Part shown: in pieces, positions 25,782-33,856 of the stretch
Numbering within the stretch: position 1 is the stretch's first letter
How the letters are laid out: every line of letters begins with the position of its first letter
DNA from: Paenibacillus periandrae
Lineage (GTDB): Bacteria; Bacillota; Bacilli; Paenibacillales; NBRC-103111
Length of the DNA stretch: 64,000 bases
Direction of reading: 5' to 3'
NCBI RefSeq assembly: GCF_022458865.1
Contig: NZ_JAJNMU010000002.1
Coordinates: forward strand, 1-64,000
Notes under the pieces: generated by a model
The model's input: the letters and a program-made list of their open reading frames with translations, nothing else
Told to the model about the DNA's origin: nothing
Databases searched by the model: none
Program-made: the position numbers and the translations under genes

Positions 25782-27584
25782 TCATCTCAAAGCAGGCTGC
25801 TCGTCCAAGGAGATCGGGATTTGCAGGCTAACTTGAGTCCCTTCATTCTCAATGCTGTTAACTTCGATGCCGTACGGTTCGCCAAAAGCAAGCTTGATTC
25901 TCCGTTGGATATTCAATAAGCCGAGCCCTTTTTCCGTGGAAAAGCTCTGATCGATATCCACCGCTTGCAAGCGTTGCCGAAGCTTGTGAAGCTCTGCAGC
26001 GGGTATCCCCTTGCCATTGTCGGCGATCTCAAAGCGTACCACATTGTCCGCCGCCACCCAGCCCTTTATGGTCAAAAGCCCTTTGCCATTCTTCCGCTCC
26101 AGTCCATGATAGATCGCATTTTCAACAATCGGCTGCAGGATCATTCTCGGAATCCTCATCCTTAGAACACTGTCTTCGATGCTGATGTACTCACTGAATT
26201 TGTCAGTAAATCGGATAGTCATGATACGCATGTAATCCTGAACGCATTCCATTTCATGGTGAATTTGAACAAAATGATCCTCCTTGATGCTGTACCTGAA
26301 TATTTTGGCCATTGCTGTAGCGATCTCCACAATTTCCATCACCCGGTTGGCAAGCCCAATACTTCGTACGCATTCCAACGTATTATACAGAAAATGAGGG
26401 TTAATCTGACTTTGCAGAGAAGCCAATTCAGCCTGCTTTTTGGCTAATTCCATCTGATACAACGAAATGCTGGCTTCCAGCAATTGCTCATTCGCTTCGT
26501 CAACCCGATCGAGCATCCTGTTGATTTCAATAGCCAAAAAACCCATTTCATTACCTATCGACATTTTCAGTCTTTGCTTGCCGCCATTGTTCCCGATAAA
26601 ATTGACAAAACGTATAATCCGTCCAAAGGGTAGGGTCACACTGCGGATAAACAGCAGGCCCATCACCAAAATAAGCAGCGTCATCGCCGTGCCGATCATA
26701 AAACCGCTGTTGCGGATAGTCCGCAGCTCGTCGGTCATTTCGTTAATTGGAATCATGCTGACAATTTTCCAATCCAGAAGCTCAATCTCGTTGATTTGAA
26801 CATGGTTCAGCTTCTGACGATATTCCACCTGATGCTCCCTGCTGTCACCTTCCATGCCGCTAAAAATCGATTTATCAAAAAAAGTTCCCTTCAGTGAGCT
26901 TTCATCCGCCGTAACAATATGAGATTCATTATCGAGAATCATCAACAATGAATTGGGTGTGTTCTTAATATTGGTTACATGCTGGTCCAAAATCTCTGTT
27001 TTATAAACGACAATACATTTTCCCAAATCGGAAACTGAGCTGTCACTGTTTAGCGTCGAAGAAATCGAATGATAAAAGAAGTAAGCGGGACGCTCCATTT
27101 TTTCACTATTAAATACTTTCCCAAAAAATTTCGTTTGTGAACGAAAAATAGGCAGGCTGTATTTCTTCTCAAACTCCTCAAGCACTACGTAATCCTCGGG
27201 GTTTAAGGCGCCGAGAATATTGTTGTTTTTATCCACGATCATAATCGATTGAATATTTTTGTTGGAGGCTTTAATTCCAGACATAATTTCAACAACGATC
27301 TTGTTTAAACGCAATCTGTAGATCGGGTCATCGGAGCTTAAATAGTCATGTGTCATCGTGTTGTAAGAGGAGGCCAGGGCAGCATCTTTAATATCCTGCG
27401 CATAGGAAATCACCTTTTCCTCCACCTGCTTCAAAATTTTGGAGGTATGTACATTTTCCTTATCCTCGGTCAGCCCATAAAATTTGGAATAATAATAAAT
27501 TTGCAGTGAAAATATCATCAGTGTGGATATGCCGACAATGAGCAGCAGCTTGTGCATTAACTTCATTTTCGTTAATAATCTCAT
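25782..27584 (-). CDS. Sensor histidine kinase, YesM type
   Basis: 600 residues. Membrane segment LLLIVGISTLMIFSLQIYYY at the N-terminus, about 260-residue extracellular sensor, second membrane segment near GFMIGTAMTLLILVMGLLF, HAMP domain, then His-kinase domain with the phospho-accepting NPHFLYNTLECVRS, N-box QPIVENAIYHGLE and G-box DNGKG..KGLGLLNIQRRI. It overlaps the response-regulator gene by four bases (ATGA), so the two are translationally coupled. These pairs sense extracellular sugars and switch on importer operons. Confidence 0.93.
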   Translation of the reverse strand: MRLLTKMKLMHKLLLIVGISTLMIFSLQIYYYSKFYGLTEDKENVHTSKILKQVEEKVISYAQDIKDAALASSYNTMTHDYLSSDDPIYRLRLNKIVVEIMSGIKASNKNIQSIMIVDKNNNILGALNPEDYVVLEEFEKKYSLPIFRSQTKFFGKVFNSEKMERPAYFFYHSISSTLNSDSSVSDLGKCIVVYKTEILDQHVTNIKNTPNSLLMILDNESHIVTADESSLKGTFFDKSIFSGMEGDSREHQVEYRQKLNHVQINEIELLDWKIVSMIPINEMTDELRTIRNSGFMIGTAMTLLILVMGLLFIRSVTLPFGRIIRFVNFIGNNGGKQRLKMSIGNEMGFLAIEINRMLDRVDEANEQLLEASISLYQMELAKKQAELASLQSQINPHFLYNTLECVRSIGLANRVMEIVEIATAMAKIFRYSIKEDHFVQIHHEMECVQDYMRIMTIRFTDKFSEYISIEDSVLRMRIPRMILQPIVENAIYHGLERKNGKGLLTIKGWVAADNVVRFEIADNGKGIPAAELHKLRQRLQAVDIDQSFSTEKGLGLLNIQRRIKLAFGEPYGIEVNSIENEGTQVSLQIPISLDEQPALR

Positions 27585-28360
27585 GCCTCATCCCCCTGCA
27601 GGCTCTTGCGGTAGCCTGTCGGAGTCATGCCAAACCTTTTTTTAAAAACCTTATTGAAATAATTGCAGTCTTTATAGCCTACTGTCCGGGCAACCTCGTG
27701 AACCGATAAATGGCTTTCCTTGAGCATTTGTTCAGCTTTATTCATGCGCAGACGGGTTACAAATTCGTTGAAGGTAGATTTCGTAGCCTTTTGAAATAAA
27801 TCACAGCAATACGTGTAGTTGATATAAAATTTGTGCGAAAGCTCCTTCAGGTACAGCTCATCCTCATAATGATGATTGACATAGTCGAGCAATTGTTTGA
27901 AATTCTCATTAATGAGCGGGCTCGGCGCAGCATTCTCGGCTTTTGGCTCCAATTCTCTTGCTGCAACCTCTTTCGGTGGAAGCACAGACTCCAAATGGTG
28001 GCTTAACCGATCCAGCAAGGCATCCGCCGCATCGAATTGAAGCGGTTTCAACATGTAATCAAAGCAGCCCAAGCGAATCGACTCCTGTGCATAATGAAAA
28101 TCAGCCGCTCCGCTAATAATAATGAACTCTGCTTTGATCCCCTGCTCCCGGCTCAGCTTCATCAGATCTATCCCCGTCAGCTCCGGCATCCTGATGTCCG
28201 TCATGACCACATCCGGCTGCTGTTTAAGGATCAAGTCATAAGCCAACAAAGGATCGGTTGTATCCGCTATCACCACAAAACCATAATCATCCCATCTGAA
28301 CGTGTTGAGTATGCCTTTAAGCACCCAAGGCTCATCATCTACAATTAACACGCGATACAT
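27581..28360 (-). CDS. AraC-type response regulator, YesN type
   Basis: About 259 residues. Receiver domain (VLIVDDEPWV; phospho-acceptor Asp in DVVMTDIRMPELTG; Lys in MLKPLQF) followed by a C-terminal AraC helix-turn-helix pair (LSVHEVARTVGYKDCNYFNKVFKKRF). AAAGGAG sets ATG 28360. Cotranscribed with the downstream kinase. Shorter than most YesN proteins (about 500 residues), because the usual middle region is nearly absent. Confidence 0.93.
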   Translation of the reverse strand: MYRVLIVDDEPWVLKGILNTFRWDDYGFVVIADTTDPLLAYDLILKQQPDVVMTDIRMPELTGIDLMKLSREQGIKAEFIIISGAADFHYAQESIRLGCFDYMLKPLQFDAADALLDRLSHHLESVLPPKEVAARELEPKAENAAPSPLINENFKQLLDYVNHHYEDELYLKELSHKFYINYTYCCDLFQKATKSTFNEFVTRLRMNKAEQMLKESHLSVHEVARTVGYKDCNYFNKVFKKRFGMTPTGYRKSLQGDEA

Positions 28361-28500
28361 AGTGCTCTCCTTTCGCAACCCAAAGGTAGGTACTGGGAAT
28401 TCTCATTGTTCTATCCTTGACATGATCAACAGAATTAAAGGCACCTTCAAGCTCATTCTACTTGAGGAATCATCCAAGCGTAAAGGACAGCATGAAAAAA

Positions 28501-28522
28501 ATCACAGTCATTTGACTATGAT
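28501..28522 (-). terminator. Rho-independent terminator of the MFS gene
   Basis: Minus-strand stem ATCATAGTC-AAAT-GACTGTGAT followed by TTTTTTTC, about 46 bases past the MFS stop codon. Confidence 0.75.
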
Positions 28523-28567
28523 CATCTCATTTTTTCCTATTGAATTACTGGATGCTTGCGCCTTGTA

Positions 28568-29851
28568 TCAGCTGGCTGTATCAGACGTAGGCGTTAAATG
28601 CCGGGTTATTGCCCAAAATATCAGCGCTAAGGCGCTAACCGCGGTACCCAGCAAGCAAACGGCGATCCAGCCTGCATGTGCGTACACGAAGGTCGAAGCC
28701 ATCGAACCCGTTGCACTGCCAATGGAATAAAAGATCATATAGCTCGCTGTAAGACGGCTGCGCGATTCCGGACGCACACTTAAGATCATGCTCTGGTTAG
28801 TCACATGTACAGCCTGCACGGCGAAGTCCAACGCGATTACACCAGCAATTAACGCTAACAATGAGTACTCGGCCAAGCCGATTGGCAGCCACGATCCCAA
28901 TAATACGACAAGAGCGATACACGTAGTTCGCTGCCCTAACCCGCGATCTGCCAGCTGTCCTGCTCGCGCTGCCGCTAACGCTCCCGCAGCACCTGCTAGC
29001 CCAAACGATCCGATTGCGGCATGTGAGAGTGAAAGTGGCGGTGCGCTGAGCGGCAGAACGAGCGAAGTCCACAGGATGCTGAACGCTGTAAAAATCAGCA
29101 AAGCGATCACAGCGCGGATAAGCAGTACCGGTTCCTGAACAAACAGCATGAACACAGAGCGCAGCAATTTGGGATACGATAATGTCGATGTCATTTTCCT
29201 GCGTTGAGGCAGTACACGGAGCATCACACAAGCCATCACCAGTGTTAATGCCGCAGAGATCCAATAAACCGCACGCCATCCGGCAAGATCGGTCCATATA
29301 CCGGCAAAGGTACGCGCCAGCAAAATACCAATAACCACACCGCTCGTCACCAAGCCAACAACACGTCCTCGATCGGCAGGCGCAGCCAGAGTCGCCGCAA
29401 ATGCGACAAACACCTGCACGACTACGGCCAGTAACCCGACTACAGCCATACCTATCAACATGACAGCGCTATTAGGAGCACAACCAACCGTTATAAGTGC
29501 AAGAACAGATATGAGCATCATAGTGACAACCAACAGGCGTCGATCCAGAATGTCGCCAAGCGGTACCAGCAAGAAAAGCCCCAACGCATAACAAATTTGA
29601 GTAATCGTAATGATAATCCCAATGGACGAATAGGCGATACCGAATTCGTTAGCTATCGTGTCAAGCAGCGGCTGCGCAAAATAGATGTTGGCTACAGCCA
29701 GCCCACAGGCAACTGCCAACAACAGCGTAGTAGATCGCGAAATTGATGGAACCATATCTGAACCGGATGTAGTAGACTCTACAGTCGTGCTGGGTTCTAA
29801 ACCACTTGTATCCTTGCCGACAATTAATGCTTGTTCATCAAGCTTATCCAT
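28568..29851 (-). CDS. MFS transporter (drug/arabinose-type efflux family)
   Basis: 427 residues, about twelve hydrophobic segments after a 40-residue Ser/Thr-rich cytosolic N-terminus. The motif GDILDRRLLVV between segments 2 and 3 and MSVLALITVG fit DHA1-type exporters. AAGGAGAG precedes the ATG at 29851. Divergent from a TetR-family gene with a perfect palindrome between them, a common arrangement for a ligand-induced exporter. Substrate not predictable. Confidence 0.88.
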   Translation of the reverse strand: MDKLDEQALIVGKDTSGLEPSTTVESTTSGSDMVPSISRSTTLLLAVACGLAVANIYFAQPLLDTIANEFGIAYSSIGIIITITQICYALGLFLLVPLGDILDRRLLVVTMMLISVLALITVGCAPNSAVMLIGMAVVGLLAVVVQVFVAFAATLAAPADRGRVVGLVTSGVVIGILLARTFAGIWTDLAGWRAVYWISAALTLVMACVMLRVLPQRRKMTSTLSYPKLLRSVFMLFVQEPVLLIRAVIALLIFTAFSILWTSLVLPLSAPPLSLSHAAIGSFGLAGAAGALAAARAGQLADRGLGQRTTCIALVVLLGSWLPIGLAEYSLLALIAGVIALDFAVQAVHVTNQSMILSVRPESRSRLTASYMIFYSIGSATGSMASTFVYAHAGWIAVCLLGTAVSALALIFWAITRHLTPTSDTAS

Positions 29852-29885
29852 GTGCCTACTCTCCTTAAATATAAATCATTATTTA

Positions 29886-29899
29886 ATACTGATCAGTAT
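29886..29899. promoter_or_regulatory. TetR-type operator 1 (MFS side)
   Basis: Perfect 14-base palindrome ATACTGATCAGTAT, located 35 bases upstream of the MFS start, between possible -35 TTGTCA and -10 TATTAA boxes read on the minus strand. A repressor bound here would block MFS transcription. Confidence 0.6.
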
Positions 29900-29948
29900 G
29901 TTATGACAATGAATAATATATAAGTTATTATTTACGATGTCAATTAAT

Positions 29949-29997
29949 TTGACAGTAACAGAAGAAAATAATAAAATCATACTATACTGAACGATAT
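29949..29997 (+). promoter_or_regulatory. tetR promoter with imperfect second operator
   Basis: TTGACA at 29949-29954 and TAAAAT at 29972-29977 are spaced by 17 bases, a good sigma-A promoter. ATACTGAACGATAT (29984-29997) just downstream is a degenerate copy of the palindrome at 29886, suggesting autoregulation. Confidence 0.65.
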
Positions 29998-30013
29998 GAA
30001 AAGAGGGCTCCAC

Positions 30014-30595
30014 ATGGTACGTCTCCGTGAATTTGATGAGCACAAGGCATTAGACGCAGCATTGCATGTATTTTGGGAGAAAGGATACGAGGCCACCTCA
30101 TTAAGTGATTTAACTTCTACAATGGGTATTCAAAGACCCAGTATTTACTCGGCATTCGGGAATAAAAAGGAACTATTTGAAGCTGCCCTTCGAAAGTATA
30201 CCCAGTCCCACACTTCAAATGTAAGAGCACAACTTCAAAAGAATCCATCAGTCAAAGCTGCGATTCGTTCCTTTTTTGAAAATCTGGTCGCAAAGGAATA
30301 CGAAGACGCGCCTAATCGCGGATGCTTTTGCATTAATACGATGGTTGAGCTTGCTCCTCATGATGCCAAATTTGAAATATTGACCAGAGAGCATCAAATG
30401 TATTTATCCGTCATATTTCAAGAAACGATCGAACGAGGCATACAATCGGGTGAGCTTGATCCAGCTGCGAACGCAACCGCCTTGGCGCAGACTCTTGTCG
30501 TATCATTAATAGGACTTACTGTGCTCATGAAATCACGTCCTAATCGTTCCTTTGTTGACAATTCTGTAGAGTCCATCCTTACTTTGCTCCATTAA
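30014..30595 (+). CDS. TetR-family transcription repressor
   Basis: About 193 residues. N-terminal helix-turn-helix: EFDEHKALDAALHVFWEKGYEATSLSDLTSTMGI then PSIYSAFGNKKELFEAAL, followed by a ligand-binding domain of the TetR_C type with the GCFCINTMVEL stretch. GAGGG lies six bases before the ATG at 30014; the frame starts six codons earlier. Divergent to the MFS gene and probably represses it and itself through the palindromes between them. Confidence 0.9.
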   Translation: MVRLREFDEHKALDAALHVFWEKGYEATSLSDLTSTMGIQRPSIYSAFGNKKELFEAALRKYTQSHTSNVRAQLQKNPSVKAAIRSFFENLVAKEYEDAPNRGCFCINTMVELAPHDAKFEILTREHQMYLSVIFQETIERGIQSGELDPAANATALAQTLVVSLIGLTVLMKSRPNRSFVDNSVESILTLLH

Positions 30596-30599
30596 CCTG

Positions 30600-31070
30600 T
30601 TATGACTGCGCAAAACAAAAAACCTCCATATCGGCATGAGTTACTGGAATTGGAGCTGCATTGATGATAACTTGAAATTTATTCGCCTGCATGCTGTACG
30701 TAACATCCAGAACTGAAGATAATTTCAACGTTATCGTATTTCCCTCTGAGTTGCCAAAAGCAGATAATACGCCGACGTTCTTCACACCCGGAATTAGCGC
30801 GGCCTCTAACGCTACAATAGCTGCTTCCGCCGCTGTTAAGGTAGCATAACCGCTTGTGTTCGTAAATACGAATCTTATTTTAGTCGATGTCTGTATCAAA
30901 ATTCACTATATTTAAAGTGTTCTCCGGTGTTGCCACATTATCTAAAGCGGCGGTTGGTGTTTCGGGGGTTTTTATTTGGTTAGCAGCCTCAATCCAATCA
31001 TTTCCATTCCAATATTGGACAAGATAGCTCGCTGGAGGAATTACTCCACCCCCGTCATTATAAAAGTATT
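30600..31070 (-). pseudogene. Remnant of a secreted carbohydrate-active protein, frameshifted
   Basis: On the minus strand NDGGGVIPPASYLVQYWNGN DWIEAANQIKTP and TLNIVNFDTDID read in one frame to a TAA near 30885; a one-base shift continues as STKIRFVFTNTSGYATLT and an Ala-rich tail to 30600. The pattern NDGGG..SY.VQYWNG..W followed by KIR.VFTN is typical of galactose-binding-like modules at the C-terminus of Paenibacillus glycosidases. Here the catalytic part is gone and the start runs into the LuxR gene. Confidence 0.55.
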
Positions 31071-31394
31071 AAGTTGAGTTGAATCTTGTTCACGGGCGTT
31101 TAGCACATGATTGAACAATAGGGAAAGCAGCTTCCGAGTCGATCGGATGCCCAGCCTTTTCATAATATTGGCCAGATGGTTTTTGACAGTTTTTTCGCTG
31201 ATTACGCAATGCTCGGCAATTTCTCGATTGGAAAATCCATATACAGCAATCAGTATGAGAATTTCCGATTCTCGCTGCGTAAACTGATTACTATCTAAAA
31301 AATCTTGCATAGCGGGACCTATTCTCTGCATCTGGAGCTCAATCAATATCTCATATTCCATTCCGTCATTATCATGAGATCTTCCGTTCCTCAT
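31041..31394 (-). CDS. LuxR-type DNA-binding protein, HTH only
   Basis: About 117 residues with a LuxR helix-turn-helix: FTQRESEILILIAVYGFSNR EIAEHCVISEKTVKNHLANIMKRLGI. No receiver domain; the N-terminal 40 residues are unrecognised. ATG 31394 has AGGAAA nearby; the track opens at a TTG seven codons earlier. The start lies inside the upstream small membrane-protein gene (22-base overlap), so expression is probably coupled. The last residues (TQLNTFIMTGVE) come from sequence that in another frame belongs to the neighbouring pseudogene, so the C-terminus may be a fusion scar. Confidence 0.8.
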   Translation of the reverse strand: MRNGRSHDNDGMEYEILIELQMQRIGPAMQDFLDSNQFTQRESEILILIAVYGFSNREIAEHCVISEKTVKNHLANIMKRLGIRSTRKLLSLLFNHVLNAREQDSTQLNTFIMTGVE

Positions 31395-31524
31395 ATGACG
31401 ATTTCCTACTGTCAATAGAGAGCTTCACCTGTTCAGGCTTGCCTCCCCTTATTAAATCGATAAGCAGACATAGAGTCGAAATTAGAAGAACGCCGCCTAG
31501 TACATTCCATAAAATCAGAAACAT
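31372..31524 (-). CDS. Small membrane protein, 50 residues
   Basis: Reading from ATG 31524 gives MFLILWNVLGGVLLISTLCL then LIDLIRGGKPEQVKLSIDSR and a polar tail ending RKIS, then TGA. One clear membrane helix followed by a charged cytosolic end. AAGGGGG lies eight bases upstream of the ATG, a good ribosome site. It overlaps the LuxR-type gene and may tether or modulate that regulator; this partnership is inferred from the overlap alone. Confidence 0.6.
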   Translation of the reverse strand: MFLILWNVLGGVLLISTLCLLIDLIRGGKPEQVKLSIDSRKSSYEERKIS

Positions 31525-31865
31525 GATCCATGCCCCCTTGAATTTCTATTTTCATCTATAAAATGCTGAACAGGCCCACACCTATTTCGAGTACTAATGA
31601 CATAAATCCCAGTCCTTTGGACCTACAATTTTTATATCCGCTGACAACTTTGAGCGACAATACCTATTTATACATCAATCCAACCTACTCTATCAGACTC
31701 TTCTTCTATTATAGATGATTCTAATGACCTAACCCAGATGAAGAAATTCACTAGAAAAGCAGTATTTTGGTCATATCTCGACATTATTTTCTAAATAATA
31801 TGACTTAAGTCACGTTTATGGTAAAATAAAGTCATTAGATATTTCACTTCATGTGAGGGTATGCC
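31525..31865. other. Divergent promoter region between the LuxR locus and the kinase gene
   Basis: 341 bases without a gene. It must hold the leftward promoter of the small membrane-protein/LuxR pair and the rightward promoter of the kinase; a 12-base palindrome at 31801 and a TAAAAT at about 31823 are the only clear signals. Confidence 0.5.
31801..31812. promoter_or_regulatory. 12-base palindrome at the kinase promoter
   Basis: TGACTTAAGTCA is a perfect palindrome about 10 bases before GTAAAAT, the likely -10 of the kinase gene. It could be the binding site of the response regulator encoded next, an inference from position. Confidence 0.4.
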
Positions 31866-33038
31866 ATGGATACACAATTAAATAGAAACCTAACTTTAAT
31901 CTTGACTGCAATTGTACTAGTAGCGTCCGTCACCTTACTGCTCCATACGACTAACTTTTCTATAGGACTCTGTTTGCTAACCTGTACTTTTATCGCAGTC
32001 GTCCTGTTTCGTGATTATATCCTGAAGGTCGATCTGCACCGTAGGACCGGTGTTCTATTTTTAGTTTCTCAGCAGGCTCTGGCCCTTATCATATGGGTAG
32101 TTTCAGAGGACTTTTTTGCACAGGTTTATGTTTTGATTCTCATAGGCGAATTTACTTTTCATCACTCCAGAAACCGTTCGCTTATTTTTACGATAGTGAG
32201 CTATATCTGCTGTGTGCTAAGTCTCTGGATTTTCAAACAGTTCCCCCCATACGAGCAAATTTTCTTTACTTTTCCTCGAATCATCGAATACTTCGCCATA
32301 TTTGGAATGAGCTTTCTTGCAAAAATCGCTTTTCAGCAAAAAAATCAATTGGCCAAAGATAATGAACAACTGCGAATCGCCTCGATTGAGTTGGAGCGCA
32401 AAGCCATACTACAGGAACGAACACGAATATCCCGTGAAATTCATGACTCGGTTGGACATACGCTGACATCGGCGTTAACAGGACTGCAAACAGCCTCACA
32501 TGCTATCGGGAAAAACCATTATTCGCTTGCACTTGAAATGATCGACAGAACGAAGGACAACATCCTCAGCGGTTTGGATGACGTACGAGCCTCTGTACAT
32601 CTGTTGCGTGAAAACCTCCCAAGTCATCCGTTCATACCTGAGCTTATGGAGTTAATTGAGGAAACCGAAAAGCTGACAAACGTGGAAATTGCATGCATGA
32701 TTGACACTACGTTACCGGATCTGTCACCGATGATCGAGCTAACGATTTATCGTGCGCTGCAAGAAGGCATAACGAACGGAATTCGGCATGGTGCCAGCAC
32801 GAAGTTCCAATTTTCATTAACCTATGACTCTGCATACATCCGATTTAGCTTATCCGACAATGGCAAACCTCCGCAGCAAATCGTTTATGGCTTTGGCTTG
32901 AACGCCATGAACGAGAGAGTCACGGATGCTGGCGGCAAGCTTTCGATATCAAGCCACAATTCAGCTGGCGGTGTCACGTTGGAAATAACGATTCCTTATC
33001 AGACAAAAACGATCGAGCGGAGTGAGCGGCTTGGCTAA
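31866..33038 (+). CDS. Sensor histidine kinase, HisKA_3 (NarX/LiaS-like)
   Basis: 390 residues. About five hydrophobic segments fill residues 10-160 (no large extracellular loop), then a coiled-coil linker and the H-box ERTRISREIHDSVGHTLTSA, and a HATPase domain with EGITNGIRHG (N-box) and SDNGKPP..GFGLNAMNER (G-boxes). GTGAGGG precedes the ATG. The stop codon overlaps the start of the response-regulator gene. The membrane-embedded sensor suggests detection of envelope stress or a lipid-soluble signal. Confidence 0.92.
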   Translation: MDTQLNRNLTLILTAIVLVASVTLLLHTTNFSIGLCLLTCTFIAVVLFRDYILKVDLHRRTGVLFLVSQQALALIIWVVSEDFFAQVYVLILIGEFTFHHSRNRSLIFTIVSYICCVLSLWIFKQFPPYEQIFFTFPRIIEYFAIFGMSFLAKIAFQQKNQLAKDNEQLRIASIELERKAILQERTRISREIHDSVGHTLTSALTGLQTASHAIGKNHYSLALEMIDRTKDNILSGLDDVRASVHLLRENLPSHPFIPELMELIEETEKLTNVEIACMIDTTLPDLSPMIELTIYRALQEGITNGIRHGASTKFQFSLTYDSAYIRFSLSDNGKPPQQIVYGFGLNAMNERVTDAGGKLSISSHNSAGGVTLEITIPYQTKTIERSERLG

Positions 33039-33723
33039 AACAACCATTCTTATAGCAGACGATCAACCTTTAATCCGTGATGGTTTAGCGGCTATTCTCA
33101 GCATGGAGGACAATTATACCGTAGTGGCCAAGACAGGGGACGGAATTGCCACGATAGCTCAGGTACAGCTGCATCGACCACAGCTTGTGTTGATGGACAT
33201 CCATATGCCAAGGCTGGATGGATTAGAGGCAACCAGACAAATCAAATTGCAATTTCCAGAAACCAAGGTGCTGATTTTATCAACGTTTGAGGATGAAGAT
33301 TACATATGGGAAGCGATTCGCCACGGAGCAAGCGGCTTTTTGGTCAAAGGCATTGAGACTGAAAAAATGCTTTCTGCGATTCAAGACTGTTTGGATGATA
33401 GAATCAATTACCCTTACAGTATTCAGCTGCGCCTTGCCAGGATGCTGCATTCTTCCGAGCAGCACGAACACCGCTCGTCACAGGGTAATATCGCACCTGC
33501 TTCCCCTGAGCAACAACTGCACGATGAAAGGTTAAATGGCTTGTCTATCCAGGAACGCAACATTTTAAGAAATCTGAAGCAAGGGAAATCCAACCAAGCT
33601 ATCGCTTCAGAATTGTTTTTGACAACCGGTACCGTAAAAAATTATTTGAGTACGATTTACAAAAAGCTGAAGGTATCCAGCCGGTCTGAGGCCGTCGCTT
33701 ATCTTCACGAACATGACCTTTGA
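33031..33723 (+). CDS. LuxR-family response regulator (NarL type)
   Basis: About 230 residues. Receiver domain (ILIADDQPLIRDGLA; phospho-acceptor in LVLMDIHMPRLDG; Lys in FLVKGIE) and C-terminal helix-turn-helix (LSIQERNILRNLKQGKSNQAI..TVKNYLSTIYKKL). The frame opens at GTG 33022, but GGAG lies eight bases before TTG 33031, which I take as the start; this overlaps the kinase stop by eight bases. Pair with the preceding kinase. Note the adjacent Fur-controlled lipoprotein is a separate unit. Confidence 0.92.
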   Translation: MAKTTILIADDQPLIRDGLAAILSMEDNYTVVAKTGDGIATIAQVQLHRPQLVLMDIHMPRLDGLEATRQIKLQFPETKVLILSTFEDEDYIWEAIRHGASGFLVKGIETEKMLSAIQDCLDDRINYPYSIQLRLARMLHSSEQHEHRSSQGNIAPASPEQQLHDERLNGLSIQERNILRNLKQGKSNQAIASELFLTTGTVKNYLSTIYKKLKVSSRSEAVAYLHEHDL

Positions 33724-33793
33724 TTTCTAAATCAACACACCGGAATCTGATTTAGCAATTGACGCGGCCCTTCATATCTCTTATTATTTTAAT

Positions 33794-33812
33794 GATAATG
33801 ATAACCATTATC
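33794..33812 (+). promoter_or_regulatory. Fur box
   Basis: GATAATGATAACCATTATC differs from the 19-base Fur consensus GATAATGATAATCATTATC at one position. It lies 45 bases before the siderophore-binding gene, implying iron-dependent repression. Confidence 0.88.
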
Positions 33813-33856
33813 ATTTTTTTGTTTTTTAAGACCACTTTTTCAGAGGAGAGACATTC

